64,000 nucleotides of DNA from Duganella fentianensis. Lineage in GTDB: Bacteria; Pseudomonadota; Gammaproteobacteria; Burkholderiales; Burkholderiaceae_D. Each line of letters opens with the position of its first letter. The stretch's first letter is position 1. Location: the NCBI RefSeq assembly GCF_009857835.1, contig NZ_WWCL01000001.1, positions 1,178,001-1,242,000 on the forward strand, given 5' to 3'. The notes below the pieces were generated by a model. The model was not told where the DNA came from. It made no database searches and saw nothing but the letters and a program-made list of their open reading frames with translations. The position numbers were made by a program, and so were the translations under genes. Of this stretch, positions 27,376 through 35,665 are shown in pieces.

Positions 27376-30231
27376 ATGATGCAACAATATACGTCCAACT
27401 CCTACCTGTTTGGTGGGAACGCCCCGTACGTCGAAGAACTGTACGAAGCGTATCTCGACAATCCAGGTTCCGTGCCAGACAACTGGCGCGCCTATTTCGA
27501 CGCCATGCAGCACGTACCGGCCGTCGATGGTTCCAATAAACCCGACGTCGCCCACGCCTCCGTGATCGCCTCTTTCGCCGAGCGCGCGAAAGCTGGTCCT
27601 ATCCGCACCGTGGTAGCTTCGGCCGACGCCGAAATGGGCCGCAAACGTGTGGCCGCTACCCAGCTGATCGCGGCTTACCGCTATCTGGGTTCGCGCTGGG
27701 CCAATCTGGACCCGCTGCAGCGTCAGGAGCGTCCTGCCATCCCTGAACTCGATCCTAGCTTCTACGGGTTCACCGATGCGGACATGGACACCGTATTCAA
27801 CATCAGCAACACCTACTTCGGCCCAGAGACCGCGACCCTGCGCGACCTGCTGAACTTCCTGCGCGATACCTACACCCGTTCGATCGGCGCCGAGTTCATG
27901 TACATCTCCGACCCGGCCGAAAAACGCTGGCTGCAAGAGCGTCTGGAAGCGATCCGCTCGACGCCTAACTTCACCGCAGAGAAGAAGCAGCACATTCTGG
28001 AGCGTCTGACCGCTGCAGAAGGTCTGGAGCGTTATTTGCACACCAAGTATGTCGGTCAAAAGCGTTTCTCGCTGGAAGGCGGCGAAACCTTCATCGCCTC
28101 GATCGATGAAATCATCCAGCGCGCTGGCGAAAAAGGCGTGCAGGAAATCGTGATCGGTATGGCCCACCGTGGTCGTCTGAACGTACTGGTGAACACCCTG
28201 GGCAAATCGCCTAAGGAACTGTTCGAAGAATTCGAAGGCAAGCATGGCGACGACCTGCCAGCCGGTGACGTGAAATACCACCAGGGCTTCTCGTCGGACA
28301 TCTCGACCGCTGGCGGTCCTGTCCACCTGTCGCTGGCCTTCAACCCATCGCACCTGGAAATCGTCAATCCAGTGGTAGAAGGTTCCGTCAAAGCCCGTAT
28401 GGATCGCCGCGGCGACCACGCCGGCAAACAAGTGCTGCCAATTCTGGTGCACGGCGATGCCGCTTTCGCTGGTCAGGGCGTTGTGATGGAAACCCTGAAT
28501 CTGGCCCAGACCCGTGGTTACGGCACCGGCGGTACCGTGCACATCGTGATCAACAACCAGATCGGTTTCACCACCTCCGATCCGCGCGATGCCCGTTCCA
28601 CCATCTACTGCTCCGACGTCGTCAAGATGATCGAAGCACCTGTGCTGCACGTGAACGCCGACGATCCTGAAGCCGTGGTTCTGGCTTCGCAGATCGCCAT
28701 GGACTACCGTCTGCAGTTCCAGAAAGATATCGTTGTCGACATCATCTGCTACCGCAAACTGGGCCACAACGAGCAAGATACCCCTGCACTGACCCAGCCG
28801 CTGATGTACAAGAAAATCGGCCAGCACCCAGGCACCCGCAAACTGTATGCGGACAAACTGGTAGCGCAAGCTGTGATCCCTGCCGACGGCGGCGAAAAAA
28901 TGCAATCGGCCTTCCGTGACGCCATGGACGCCGGCAAGCACACCGTTGATCCGGTCATCACCAACTTCAAGAACAAGTTCGCCGTAGACTGGCTGCCGTT
29001 CCTGAACCGCAAGTGGACCGACAGCGCCGATACCGCCGTGCCGATGACCGAACTGAAACGTCTGGCTGGCCGCATCACCACCGTACCGGAAAACTTCAAA
29101 GTCCACGCACTGGTCGAAAAAGTGCTGGCTGACCGCGCTGCCATGGGCCGCGGCGAGCTGAATCTGGACTGGGGCATGGGCGAACATCTGGGCTTCGCTT
29201 CGCTGGTCGCTTCGGGCTACGCTGTGCGTCTGACCGGTCAGGATGCTGGCCGTGGTACCTTCGTCCACCGTCACGCCGTGCTGCACGATCAGAACCGCGA
29301 GCGCTGGGATGCCGGCACCTATGTGCCACTGCAGAACATCGCCGAAGGTCAGGCACCATTCACCGTGATCGACTCCGTGCTGTCGGAAGAAGCGGTACTG
29401 GGCTTCGAATACGGCTACTCGACCGCAGAACCTAACACCCTGACCATCTGGGAAGCCCAGTTCGGCGACTTCGTCAACGGCGCCCAGGTTGTCATCGACC
29501 AGTTCATCAGCTCCGGCGAAGTGAAGTGGGGTCGTGCTTCGGGTCTGGTGATGATGCTGCCACACGGCTACGAAGGTCAGGGTCCAGAGCACTCGTCGGC
29601 TCGCCCGGAACGCTTCCTGCAGCTGTGCGCAGACAACAACATGCAAGTGGTCCAGCCGACCACCGCATCGCAGATCTTCCACGTGCTGCGTCGCCAGATG
29701 GTGCGTCAGTTCCGCAAACCGCTGGTCATCCTCACGCCGAAATCGCTGCTGCGTAACAAGGATGCCGGTACGCCGCTGACCGAACTGGCCAAAGGCGCGT
29801 TCCAGACCGTGATCGGTGAAGTCGACGAGAAAATCGACGCCAAGAAAGTCAAACGCGTTATCGCCTGCTCGGGCAAGGTCTACTACGATCTGGTCAACGC
29901 ACGCAAAACCCGCGGCCAGACCGATACCGCCATCATCCGTGTGGAACAGCTGTATCCATTCCCGCACAAATCGTTCGCTGCCGAACTGAAAAAGTTCCCG
30001 AACCTGGCGGAAGTGGTATGGGCACAGGACGAACCGCAGAATCAGGGCCCTTGGTTCCAGATTCAGCACAACATCTTCGAGAGCATGGAAGCCGGTCAGC
30101 GCCTGGCCTACGCCGGTCGCCCAGCGTCGGCATCGCCAGCCGTCGGCTACTACGACAAGCACTATGCCCAGCAAAAAGATCTGCTGGAAACGGCTTTCTC
30201 GAAGCTCAAAGGTTTCATCCTGACCAAATAA
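27376..30231 (+). CDS. odhA: 2-oxoglutarate dehydrogenase E1 component
   Basis: A 951-residue thiamine-diphosphate enzyme (SucA/OdhA) that decarboxylates 2-oxoglutarate in the TCA cycle. The N-terminus MMQQYTSNSYLFGGNAPYVEELYEAYLDNPGSVPDNWRAYFD is the family signature for E2 contact. Later blocks include EIVIGMAHRGRLNVLVNTLGKSP, KYHQGFS, HLSLAFNPSHLEIVNPVVEGS, HGDAAFAGQGVVMETLNL and NNQIGFTT. The ThDP-binding GDG-like region is HVNADDPEAVV. AAGGTGAG at 27364-27371 sets the ATG at 27376. The gene is followed by odhB after a 111-bp gap that contains a strong hairpin. Confidence 0.97.
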   Translation: MMQQYTSNSYLFGGNAPYVEELYEAYLDNPGSVPDNWRAYFDAMQHVPAVDGSNKPDVAHASVIASFAERAKAGPIRTVVASADAEMGRKRVAATQLIAAYRYLGSRWANLDPLQRQERPAIPELDPSFYGFTDADMDTVFNISNTYFGPETATLRDLLNFLRDTYTRSIGAEFMYISDPAEKRWLQERLEAIRSTPNFTAEKKQHILERLTAAEGLERYLHTKYVGQKRFSLEGGETFIASIDEIIQRAGEKGVQEIVIGMAHRGRLNVLVNTLGKSPKELFEEFEGKHGDDLPAGDVKYHQGFSSDISTAGGPVHLSLAFNPSHLEIVNPVVEGSVKARMDRRGDHAGKQVLPILVHGDAAFAGQGVVMETLNLAQTRGYGTGGTVHIVINNQIGFTTSDPRDARSTIYCSDVVKMIEAPVLHVNADDPEAVVLASQIAMDYRLQFQKDIVVDIICYRKLGHNEQDTPALTQPLMYKKIGQHPGTRKLYADKLVAQAVIPADGGEKMQSAFRDAMDAGKHTVDPVITNFKNKFAVDWLPFLNRKWTDSADTAVPMTELKRLAGRITTVPENFKVHALVEKVLADRAAMGRGELNLDWGMGEHLGFASLVASGYAVRLTGQDAGRGTFVHRHAVLHDQNRERWDAGTYVPLQNIAEGQAPFTVIDSVLSEEAVLGFEYGYSTAEPNTLTIWEAQFGDFVNGAQVVIDQFISSGEVKWGRASGLVMMLPHGYEGQGPEHSSARPERFLQLCADNNMQVVQPTTASQIFHVLRRQMVRQFRKPLVILTPKSLLRNKDAGTPLTELAKGAFQTVIGEVDEKIDAKKVKRVIACSGKVYYDLVNARKTRGQTDTAIIRVEQLYPFPHKSFAAELKKFPNLAEVVWAQDEPQNQGPWFQIQHNIFESMEAGQRLAYAGRPASASPAVGYYDKHYAQQKDLLETAFSKLKGFILTK

Positions 30232-30238
30232 GCCCCAT

Positions 30239-30266
30239 GGCGCCGTGCCCGATCCGGCATGGCGCC
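30239..30266 (+). repeat. Intercistronic hairpin odhA-odhB
   Basis: An 11-bp stem (30239-30249 with 30256-30266, one G-U pair) with a 6-nt loop begins 7 bp after the odhA stop. No U-run follows, so it is not a typical terminator. It may protect the odhA 3' end or adjust odhA/odhB stoichiometry. Confidence 0.65.
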
Positions 30267-30342
30267 TGACAGAACCAATGTTAATAAACGCGTGACCGCA
30301 AGCATGTAGCGGAGCGCCATTACACAATATACGGAGTTATCC

Positions 30343-31596
30343 ATGGCACAAATTCAAGTTAAAGTACCTCAACTGTCGGAATCGGTCGCAGAAGCGACCA
30401 TGCTGACCTGGCACAAGAAAATCGGCGAAGCCGTTGCCCGCGACGAAAACCTGATCGACATCGAAACCGACAAAGTTGTGCTGGAACTGCCGGCACCAGC
30501 TGCTGGCGTGCTGGTTGAAATCATCAAAGGCGACGGCAGCACCGTGGTGGCTGACGAAGTCATCGCTGTGATCGACACCGAAGCTGCTGCCGGCGCAAGC
30601 GCTCCAGCTGCTGCCGCTGCTGCTCCAGCCGCCGCTCCAGCCGCTGCTGCTGCCCCAGCTGCTGCTACCGGTGGTAACAAAGGCGACGTGGCCATGCCAG
30701 CCGCTGCCAAGATCCTGTCGGAAAAAGGTCTGAGCGCTAGCGACGTTGCCGGTTCGGGCAAAGATGGCCGCGTGACCAAGGGCGACGCACTGGCTGCTTC
30801 GGCACCTGCTACCCCGGCCGTTGCTCCGCTGGCTGCGCCAGCCGCTAAACCAGCACTGCAACAAGTTGCTGCGCCTGCCGCTGCCAACCTGGGCGACCGT
30901 CCGGAAGAGCGCGTGCCTATGAGCCGTCTGCGTGCCCGTATCGCCGAGCGTCTGGTGCAATCGCAATCGACCAACGCGATTCTGACCACCTTCAACGAAG
31001 TCAACATGGCGCCAGTCATGGACCTGCGTAACAAGTACAAGGACAAGTTCGAGAAAGAGCACGGCGTCAAGCTGGGCTTCATGTCCTTCTTCGTTAAAGC
31101 TGCTGTGGCCGCTCTGAAGAAATACCCTATCCTCAACGCTTCGGTCGATGGCAACGACATCGTTTACCACGGCTACTTCGACATCGGTATCGCTGTAGGT
31201 TCGCCACGCGGTCTGGTGGTGCCTATCCTGCGCAATGCCGACCAGATGTCGATCGCTGACATCGAGAAGAAAATCGGCGAATTCGGCGCCAAGGCTAAAG
31301 AAGGCAAGCTGACCCTGGACGACCTGACCGGCGGTACCTTCTCGATCTCGAACGGCGGTACCTTCGGTTCCATGCTGTCGACCCCTATCATCAACCCGCC
31401 ACAATCGGCAATTCTGGGCGTGCACGCGACCAAAGATCGCGCTGTGGTAGAAAACGGCCAGATCGTGGTGCGTCCGATGAACTACCTGGCCATGTCCTAC
31501 GACCACCGTATCATCGACGGCCGCGAAGCTGTGCTGGGTCTGGTAGCCATGAAAGAAGCGCTGGAAGATCCAGCCCGCCTGCTGCTGGAACTGTAA
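30343..31596 (+). CDS. odhB: Dihydrolipoyllysine succinyltransferase (E2 of 2-oxoglutarate dehydrogenase)
   Basis: A 417-residue SucB/OdhB that moves the succinyl group to CoA. The lipoyl domain (1-77) has the lipoylated lysine K44 in ETDKVVLE. An Ala/Pro-rich flexible linker follows (about 80-110). The E1/E3-binding peripheral domain is AMPAAAKILSEKGLSASDVAGSGKDGRVTKGD. A second Ala/Pro linker leads to the catalytic domain, which ends with SYDHRIIDGREAV, where H388 is catalytic. Unusual codon repetition (GCT/GCC-CCA) marks the linkers. A perfect hairpin follows the stop. Confidence 0.97.
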   Translation: MAQIQVKVPQLSESVAEATMLTWHKKIGEAVARDENLIDIETDKVVLELPAPAAGVLVEIIKGDGSTVVADEVIAVIDTEAAAGASAPAAAAAAPAAAPAAAAAPAAATGGNKGDVAMPAAAKILSEKGLSASDVAGSGKDGRVTKGDALAASAPATPAVAPLAAPAAKPALQQVAAPAAANLGDRPEERVPMSRLRARIAERLVQSQSTNAILTTFNEVNMAPVMDLRNKYKDKFEKEHGVKLGFMSFFVKAAVAALKKYPILNASVDGNDIVYHGYFDIGIAVGSPRGLVVPILRNADQMSIADIEKKIGEFGAKAKEGKLTLDDLTGGTFSISNGGTFGSMLSTPIINPPQSAILGVHATKDRAVVENGQIVVRPMNYLAMSYDHRIIDGREAVLGLVAMKEALEDPARLLLEL

Positions 31597-31607
31597 TCAC
31601 CGCCAGT

Positions 31608-31633
31608 GCGTTCCGGCCCCTGCGCCGGAACGC
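31608..31633 (+). repeat. Intercistronic hairpin odhB-pspC
   Basis: GCGTTCCGGC (31608-31617) pairs perfectly with GCCGGAACGC (31624-31633) over a 6-nt loop. It lies 11 bp after the odhB stop and just before the ribosome-binding site of the next gene. No U-run follows. Confidence 0.7.
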
Positions 31634-31650
31634 TATTCAGAGGAAGAACC

Positions 31651-31977
31651 ATGAGCGTTTCCGAAGAAATCAAGCGTTTGCATGAACTGCACCAGTCCGG
31701 CGCCCTGTCGGATGCAGAGTTCGCTGCTGCCAAGGCCAAGCTGCTCAGCAGCGGCTCTTACAGCGGCGAGCAGCTTTCCAACGACATCAGCAAGTTGCGC
31801 CGCTCCCTGAGCGACCGCTGGCTCGGTGGCGTGTGTGGCGGCCTCGGTCGCATCAGCGGCGTCGAGACCTGGATCTGGCGTTTGCTGTTCGTGCTGTTCG
31901 TACTGACCTTCGGCTTCGGTCTCGCGATTTACATTCTGCTCTGGATCTTTGTGCCAGAAGAAGAAACGATAGGATAA
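31651..31977 (+). CDS. SHOCT/PspC-domain small membrane protein
   Basis: A 108-residue protein starting at the ATG at 31651 after GAGGAAG; an upstream in-frame start at 31606 would translate the hairpin and is unlikely. Residues ~1-30 (SEEIKRLHELHQSGALSDAEFAAAKAKLL) are a SHOCT-type helical motif. Residues ~52-103 are a PspC domain (RRSLSDRWLGGVCGGLGRISGVETWIWRLLFVLFVL), with one or two hydrophobic segments to about residue 101. PspC proteins belong to the phage-shock/membrane-stress response, but here the gene is inside the 2-oxoglutarate dehydrogenase operon, 3 bp before lpdA. Its role there is unknown. Confidence 0.85.
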   Translation: MSVSEEIKRLHELHQSGALSDAEFAAAKAKLLSSGSYSGEQLSNDISKLRRSLSDRWLGGVCGGLGRISGVETWIWRLLFVLFVLTFGFGLAIYILLWIFVPEEETIG

Positions 31978-31980
31978 ACA

Positions 31981-33411
31981 ATGAGCAAACAATTTGACGT
32001 AGTAGTCATCGGCGCCGGTCCCGGCGGTTATATCGCTGCCATCCGTGCAGCCCAGTTGGGTTTCTCGGTCGCCTGCGTCGACGCATGGGAAAATGAAAAG
32101 GGCGGCCCAGCACCGGGCGGTACTTGCACCAACGTCGGTTGCATCCCTTCCAAAGCCCTGCTGCAATCGTCGGAACACTACGAGCACGCTGGCCATGCGT
32201 TCAAGGAACACGGTATCGATGTTGCGGGCCTGTCCCTGAACCTGCCGCAAATGCTGAAGCGCAAGAACACCGTCGTCAAACAGAACAATGACGGCATCCT
32301 GTTCCTGTTCAAGAAAAACAAAGTGACCTTCTTCCACGGCCGCGCCGCTTTCGCCGGCCCAGCTACGGCTGAAGGCTACCCGCTGACCGTCTCGGCACCT
32401 GCCAACGAAACCATCAGCGGCAAACAGGTGATCATCGCTACCGGTTCGAATGCACGCGAACTGCCGGGCGCAGCGTTTGACGAGAAACTGATTCTGTCGA
32501 ACACGGGCGCACTGGCCATCGACGCGGTTCCGGCCAAGCTGGGCGTGATCGGTGCCGGCGTAATCGGCCTGGAAATGGGCTCCGTATGGCGCCGTCTGGG
32601 CGCGGAAGTGACCGTGCTGGAAGGCCTGCCGGTATTCCTCGGCGCGGTTGACGAGCAGATCGCCAAAGAAGCGCAGAAGCTGTTCACCAAACAGGGCCTG
32701 TCCATCAATCTGGGCTGCAAGATCGGCGCTATCACCAAGGGCGACAACAACGTCACCGTGGCTTACGAAAACGCCAAGGGCGAAGCACAGACCGCCGTGT
32801 TCGACAAGCTGATCGTCTCGATCGGCCGCACCCCGAACACCAATGGTCTGGGCGCTGACAAAGTCGGTCTGGCACTGGACGAGCGCGGCTTCGTCGCCGT
32901 CGATGGCGATTGCAAAACCAATCTGCCGGGCGTATGGGCTGTGGGCGACGTGGTACGTGGCCCGATGCTGGCGCACAAAGCGGAAGAAGAAGGCGTTGCC
33001 GTGGCCGAGCGTATCGCCGGTCAGCACGGTCATACCAACTTCGACACCATCCCTTGGGTGATCTACACCTCGCCGGAAATCGCCTGGGTAGGCAAAACCG
33101 AGCAGGCCCTGAAAGCCGCTGGCGTAGCCTACAAAGCTGGTACTTTCCCGTTCCTGGCCAACGGCCGTGCACGCGCACTGGGCGATACCTCGGGTATGGT
33201 GAAATTCCTCGCAGATGCCACCACCGACGAAATCCTCGGCGTGCACATCATCGGCCCTATGGCTTCGGAACTGATCTCGGAAGCTGTCGTGGCGATGGAA
33301 TTCAAGGCATCGGCCGAAGACATCGCCCGTATCTGCCACGCTCACCCATCGCTGTCGGAAGCCACCAAAGAGGCTGCGCTGGCGATCGATAAGCGTACCC
33401 TGAACTTCTAA
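31981..33411 (+). CDS. lpdA: Dihydrolipoyl dehydrogenase (E3)
   Basis: A 476-residue flavoprotein disulfide reductase that reoxidises lipoyl groups with NAD+. The FAD motif [23 protein letters not shown] is N-terminal. The redox disulfide is C49/C54 in [13 protein letters not shown]. The NAD motif [26 protein letters not shown] lies mid-protein. The catalytic His-Glu pair is in [16 protein letters not shown] at the C-terminus. It starts 3 bp after the PspC gene, completing the E1-E2-E3 set; a terminator follows. Confidence 0.97.
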   Translation: MSKQFDVVVIGAGPGGYIAAIRAAQLGFSVACVDAWENEKGGPAPGGTCTNVGCIPSKALLQSSEHYEHAGHAFKEHGIDVAGLSLNLPQMLKRKNTVVKQNNDGILFLFKKNKVTFFHGRAAFAGPATAEGYPLTVSAPANETISGKQVIIATGSNARELPGAAFDEKLILSNTGALAIDAVPAKLGVIGAGVIGLEMGSVWRRLGAEVTVLEGLPVFLGAVDEQIAKEAQKLFTKQGLSINLGCKIGAITKGDNNVTVAYENAKGEAQTAVFDKLIVSIGRTPNTNGLGADKVGLALDERGFVAVDGDCKTNLPGVWAVGDVVRGPMLAHKAEEEGVAVAERIAGQHGHTNFDTIPWVIYTSPEIAWVGKTEQALKAAGVAYKAGTFPFLANGRARALGDTSGMVKFLADATTDEILGVHIIGPMASELISEAVVAMEFKASAEDIARICHAHPSLSEATKEAALAIDKRTLNF

Positions 33412-33431
33412 GCAATCCTCTAGCGGACTGC

Positions 33432-33457
33432 GGGCGGGCTGCGGTCCGCCCTTTTTC
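33432..33457 (+). terminator. Rho-independent terminator after lpdA
   Basis: GGGCGGGC (33432-33439) pairs with GTCCGCCC (33444-33451), with one G-U pair and the 4-nt loop TGCG, and runs into TTTTT. Confidence 0.88.
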
Positions 33458-33483
33458 TTTTGCGCAGTACAGAACTGATCCTC

Positions 33484-34581
33484 ATGAACGTCGAAGAGTT
33501 TTACCAGCATGCGCTTGAGCAGCGCAATTTCAAGGCCGATGCTGCCCAGCGCCGCGCCGTAGACCGTCTGCAAGTGTGCTATGACCAGTGGGTGGCCTAC
33601 AAAGGCCAGCGCTCGAGCACGTTCAAGCGCCTGATTAACCGGCCCGATGTGCCGCGTGGCGTCTATATGTGGGGCGGGGTAGGGCGCGGCAAGTCCTTCC
33701 TGATGGACAGTTTCTATTCGGTGGTGCCGGTGGTGCGCAAGACCCGCTTGCACTTCCACGAATTCATGCGCGGCGTGCACCGCCAGCTCGACGATCTGAA
33801 AGGCGTGGCCAATCCGCTCGACGAAGTGGCCAAGCGCGTGGCCAAAAAATACCGCCTGATCTGCTTCGATGAATTCCACATCTCCGATGTGGCCGATGCC
33901 ATGATCATGTACAACCTGCTGAAGGCGCTGTTCGATAACGGCGTATCCTTCATCATGACTTCCAACTACGATCCGCAGCTGCTGTATCCGGACGGGCTGC
34001 ACCGCGACCGCATCCTGCCTACCATCGCGCTGCTGTACGAAAAGCTCGATGTGATGAATATCGATGCCGGCATCGATTACCGTGGCCGCGCGCTGGAGCA
34101 GGTGGAGTCGTATTACACCCCGCTGAATGCCGCCACCGATGAAGCCTTGCGCAACGCCTTTGCGCGCGTGGCCGAGAGTGCCGACGAAGACCCGACCATC
34201 CGCATCGAAGCGCGTGAAATCCGCGCGCTGCGCCGGGCCGGCACCACCATCTGGTTCGATTTCAATACCCTGTGCGGCGGTCCCCGTTCGCAGAATGATT
34301 ATCTGGAAATCGCCAGCCGTTTCCATACCGTGATATTGTCCGGCATACCGATGATGTCGGCGGCCATGTCGTCCGAGGCGCGCCGCTTTACCTGGCTGAT
34401 CGATGTATTCTACGATCAGGGCGTGAAGCTGCTGATGTCGGCCGAAGTGGAGCCGGAACAGCTATACACTACCGGTACACTGGCGAACGAATTCCACCGC
34501 ACTGTCTCGCGTATCGTCGAGATGCAGTCGCAGGAATATATGGATAAGGAACAGCGCGCGGCTGCCGCAGCGCTGGCCTAG
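33484..34581 (+). CDS. zapE: Cell division protein ZapE (AFG1-like ATPase)
   Basis: A 365-residue AFG1-family P-loop ATPase. Walker A is GGVGRGKS at residues 64-71, Walker B is LICFDEF, and FIMTSNYDP is the sensor-1 region. The N-terminus MNVEEFYQHALEQRNFKADAAQRRAVDRL fits the family, so the ATG at 33484 is used rather than 33460. In E. coli ZapE associates with the division septum and affects the FtsZ ring; the mitochondrial homologue AFG1 handles respiratory proteins. Its place just after the 2-oxoglutarate dehydrogenase operon is common in betaproteobacteria as far as I recall. Confidence 0.93.
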   Translation: MNVEEFYQHALEQRNFKADAAQRRAVDRLQVCYDQWVAYKGQRSSTFKRLINRPDVPRGVYMWGGVGRGKSFLMDSFYSVVPVVRKTRLHFHEFMRGVHRQLDDLKGVANPLDEVAKRVAKKYRLICFDEFHISDVADAMIMYNLLKALFDNGVSFIMTSNYDPQLLYPDGLHRDRILPTIALLYEKLDVMNIDAGIDYRGRALEQVESYYTPLNAATDEALRNAFARVAESADEDPTIRIEAREIRALRRAGTTIWFDFNTLCGGPRSQNDYLEIASRFHTVILSGIPMMSAAMSSEARRFTWLIDVFYDQGVKLLMSAEVEPEQLYTTGTLANEFHRTVSRIVEMQSQEYMDKEQRAAAAALA

Positions 34582-34602
34582 TTTTTTAGGAAGTCTATGG
34601 TG

Positions 34603-35280
34603 ATGGCAAGTAAATGGAAGGCGCAGCTTGTTGCGCTGCTGGGGCTGGGTCTGCTGCTGGCATTGCCGGCACAGGCGGACTATGGCGCTGCACGCTGGCC
34701 GAAAGTGCAGTCGGTTGAGCAGGCCAATGTCACGCTGCGTCAGGTCGAGCAGGAACGTGCGCTGGTGCAGGACCAGTTTGCGGAAGCGGAACGGGTCTGC
34801 TATGGCCGCTTCTTCGTCAACGCCTGCCTGAGCGACGCCAAGGAAGTGCGGCGCAAGGCGCTGGCCGTGCTGCGTGCCGCCGAAGTCGATGCCGAACATT
34901 TCAAGCGGGCTGACTCGGTAGAAAAGCGCGATGCCGAGCTGGCCGAACGGGCGCGCAAGGATGCGGAAGAAGAAGCCCAGCATGCGGCGCAGCCGCCCAG
35001 GGCGCCGAAAGTCGTGGACGATACGCCACGCCCGCCGCCAGTGGCCGGGCCTGTGGTGGACCGCGAAGCCCGCCATGCGGAAAAGCTGAAAAAGCTGGAA
35101 GCGCAGGATGCGGCCAACGCTGGCAAGCGGGCAGAAAACGTGGTGAATTTCGAGCGCAAGCAGCAGGAATCGCAGCGCCGTCAGGCGGAAGTGGCGCGCA
35201 AGAAAGCTGAAAACGAGGCCAAACAGGCTGCCAAGGCCGAAGCGGAACAGCGCAAGGCGGAAGCGGCCAAGCGGCAGTAA
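34603..35280 (+). CDS. Periplasmic coiled-coil protein, unknown function
   Basis: A 225-residue protein with a signal peptide (WKAQLVALLGLGLLLALPAQA, cleaved before DYGAARWP). Residues ~30-110 carry a conserved-looking segment with two cysteines in VCYGRFFVNACLSDAKEVRRKAL. The second half is a Lys/Glu/Ala/Gln-rich helix with heptad character, interrupted by a Pro-rich hinge near residues 128-150. It resembles TolA-like or colicin-import-like annotated proteins only by composition. The ATG at 34603 has AGGAA at good spacing; the ATG at 34597 lies too close to it. No function is recognised. Confidence 0.7.
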   Translation: MASKWKAQLVALLGLGLLLALPAQADYGAARWPKVQSVEQANVTLRQVEQERALVQDQFAEAERVCYGRFFVNACLSDAKEVRRKALAVLRAAEVDAEHFKRADSVEKRDAELAERARKDAEEEAQHAAQPPRAPKVVDDTPRPPPVAGPVVDREARHAEKLKKLEAQDAANAGKRAENVVNFERKQQESQRRQAEVARKKAENEAKQAAKAEAEQRKAEAAKRQ

Positions 35281-35430
35281 GGCGGGGCGCCGACTGCGGC
35301 AAGAAAGTGACGCAAAGCAGCATATATTTGGCTGGGCGGCGCCGGTAGATTAAACTACGTGTAGCGTCACAGTTGTTAAGCAGTACTCCTTGTTTCAGTG
35401 AAACTTTTGTGTGGGTAGAGACCGAGAATT

Positions 35431-35631
35431 ATGGCTGATGTAATTGATATCCAGCGTCGTCTGATAGAACTCGACGTTGAACACCGCGATCTGGATGCTG
35501 TCATCAACATGCTGACGCTTGATGGTCACCATGACCAGCTGCAGTTGCGCCGCCTCAAAAAGCGCAAGCTGCAACTGAAAGACCATATCACTCTGCTCAA
35601 GATGCAACTGGTGCCGGATGTTCCTGCCTGA
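35431..35631 (+). CDS. DUF465 (YdcH-like) small helical protein
   Basis: A 66-residue protein made of two helices: IDIQRRLIELDVEHRDLDAVINML and HDQLQLRRLKKRKLQLKDHITLLKMQL. The pattern, including L...HR.LD..I and RLKK.KL.LKD.I, is DUF465. Function is unknown; members are abundant small proteins in proteobacteria. It is preceded by a 150-bp gap that shows only weak dyads, for instance GTAG/CTAC at 35346-35359. Confidence 0.85.
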   Translation: MADVIDIQRRLIELDVEHRDLDAVINMLTLDGHHDQLQLRRLKKRKLQLKDHITLLKMQLVPDVPA

Positions 35632-35665
35632 GTTGCGCGCCGTATCGCTGCCTATCTAGTATATT

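Noticed and set aside
27334..30327. 997-residue minus-strand frame opposite odhA
   Set aside because: Antisense shadow caused by high GC and biased codon use in a highly expressed gene; no domain or ribosome-binding site.
31633..34326. 897-residue minus-strand frame opposite lpdA and zapE
   Set aside because: It spans two recognised genes and a terminator on the other strand; the composition is that of a reverse-complement artefact.
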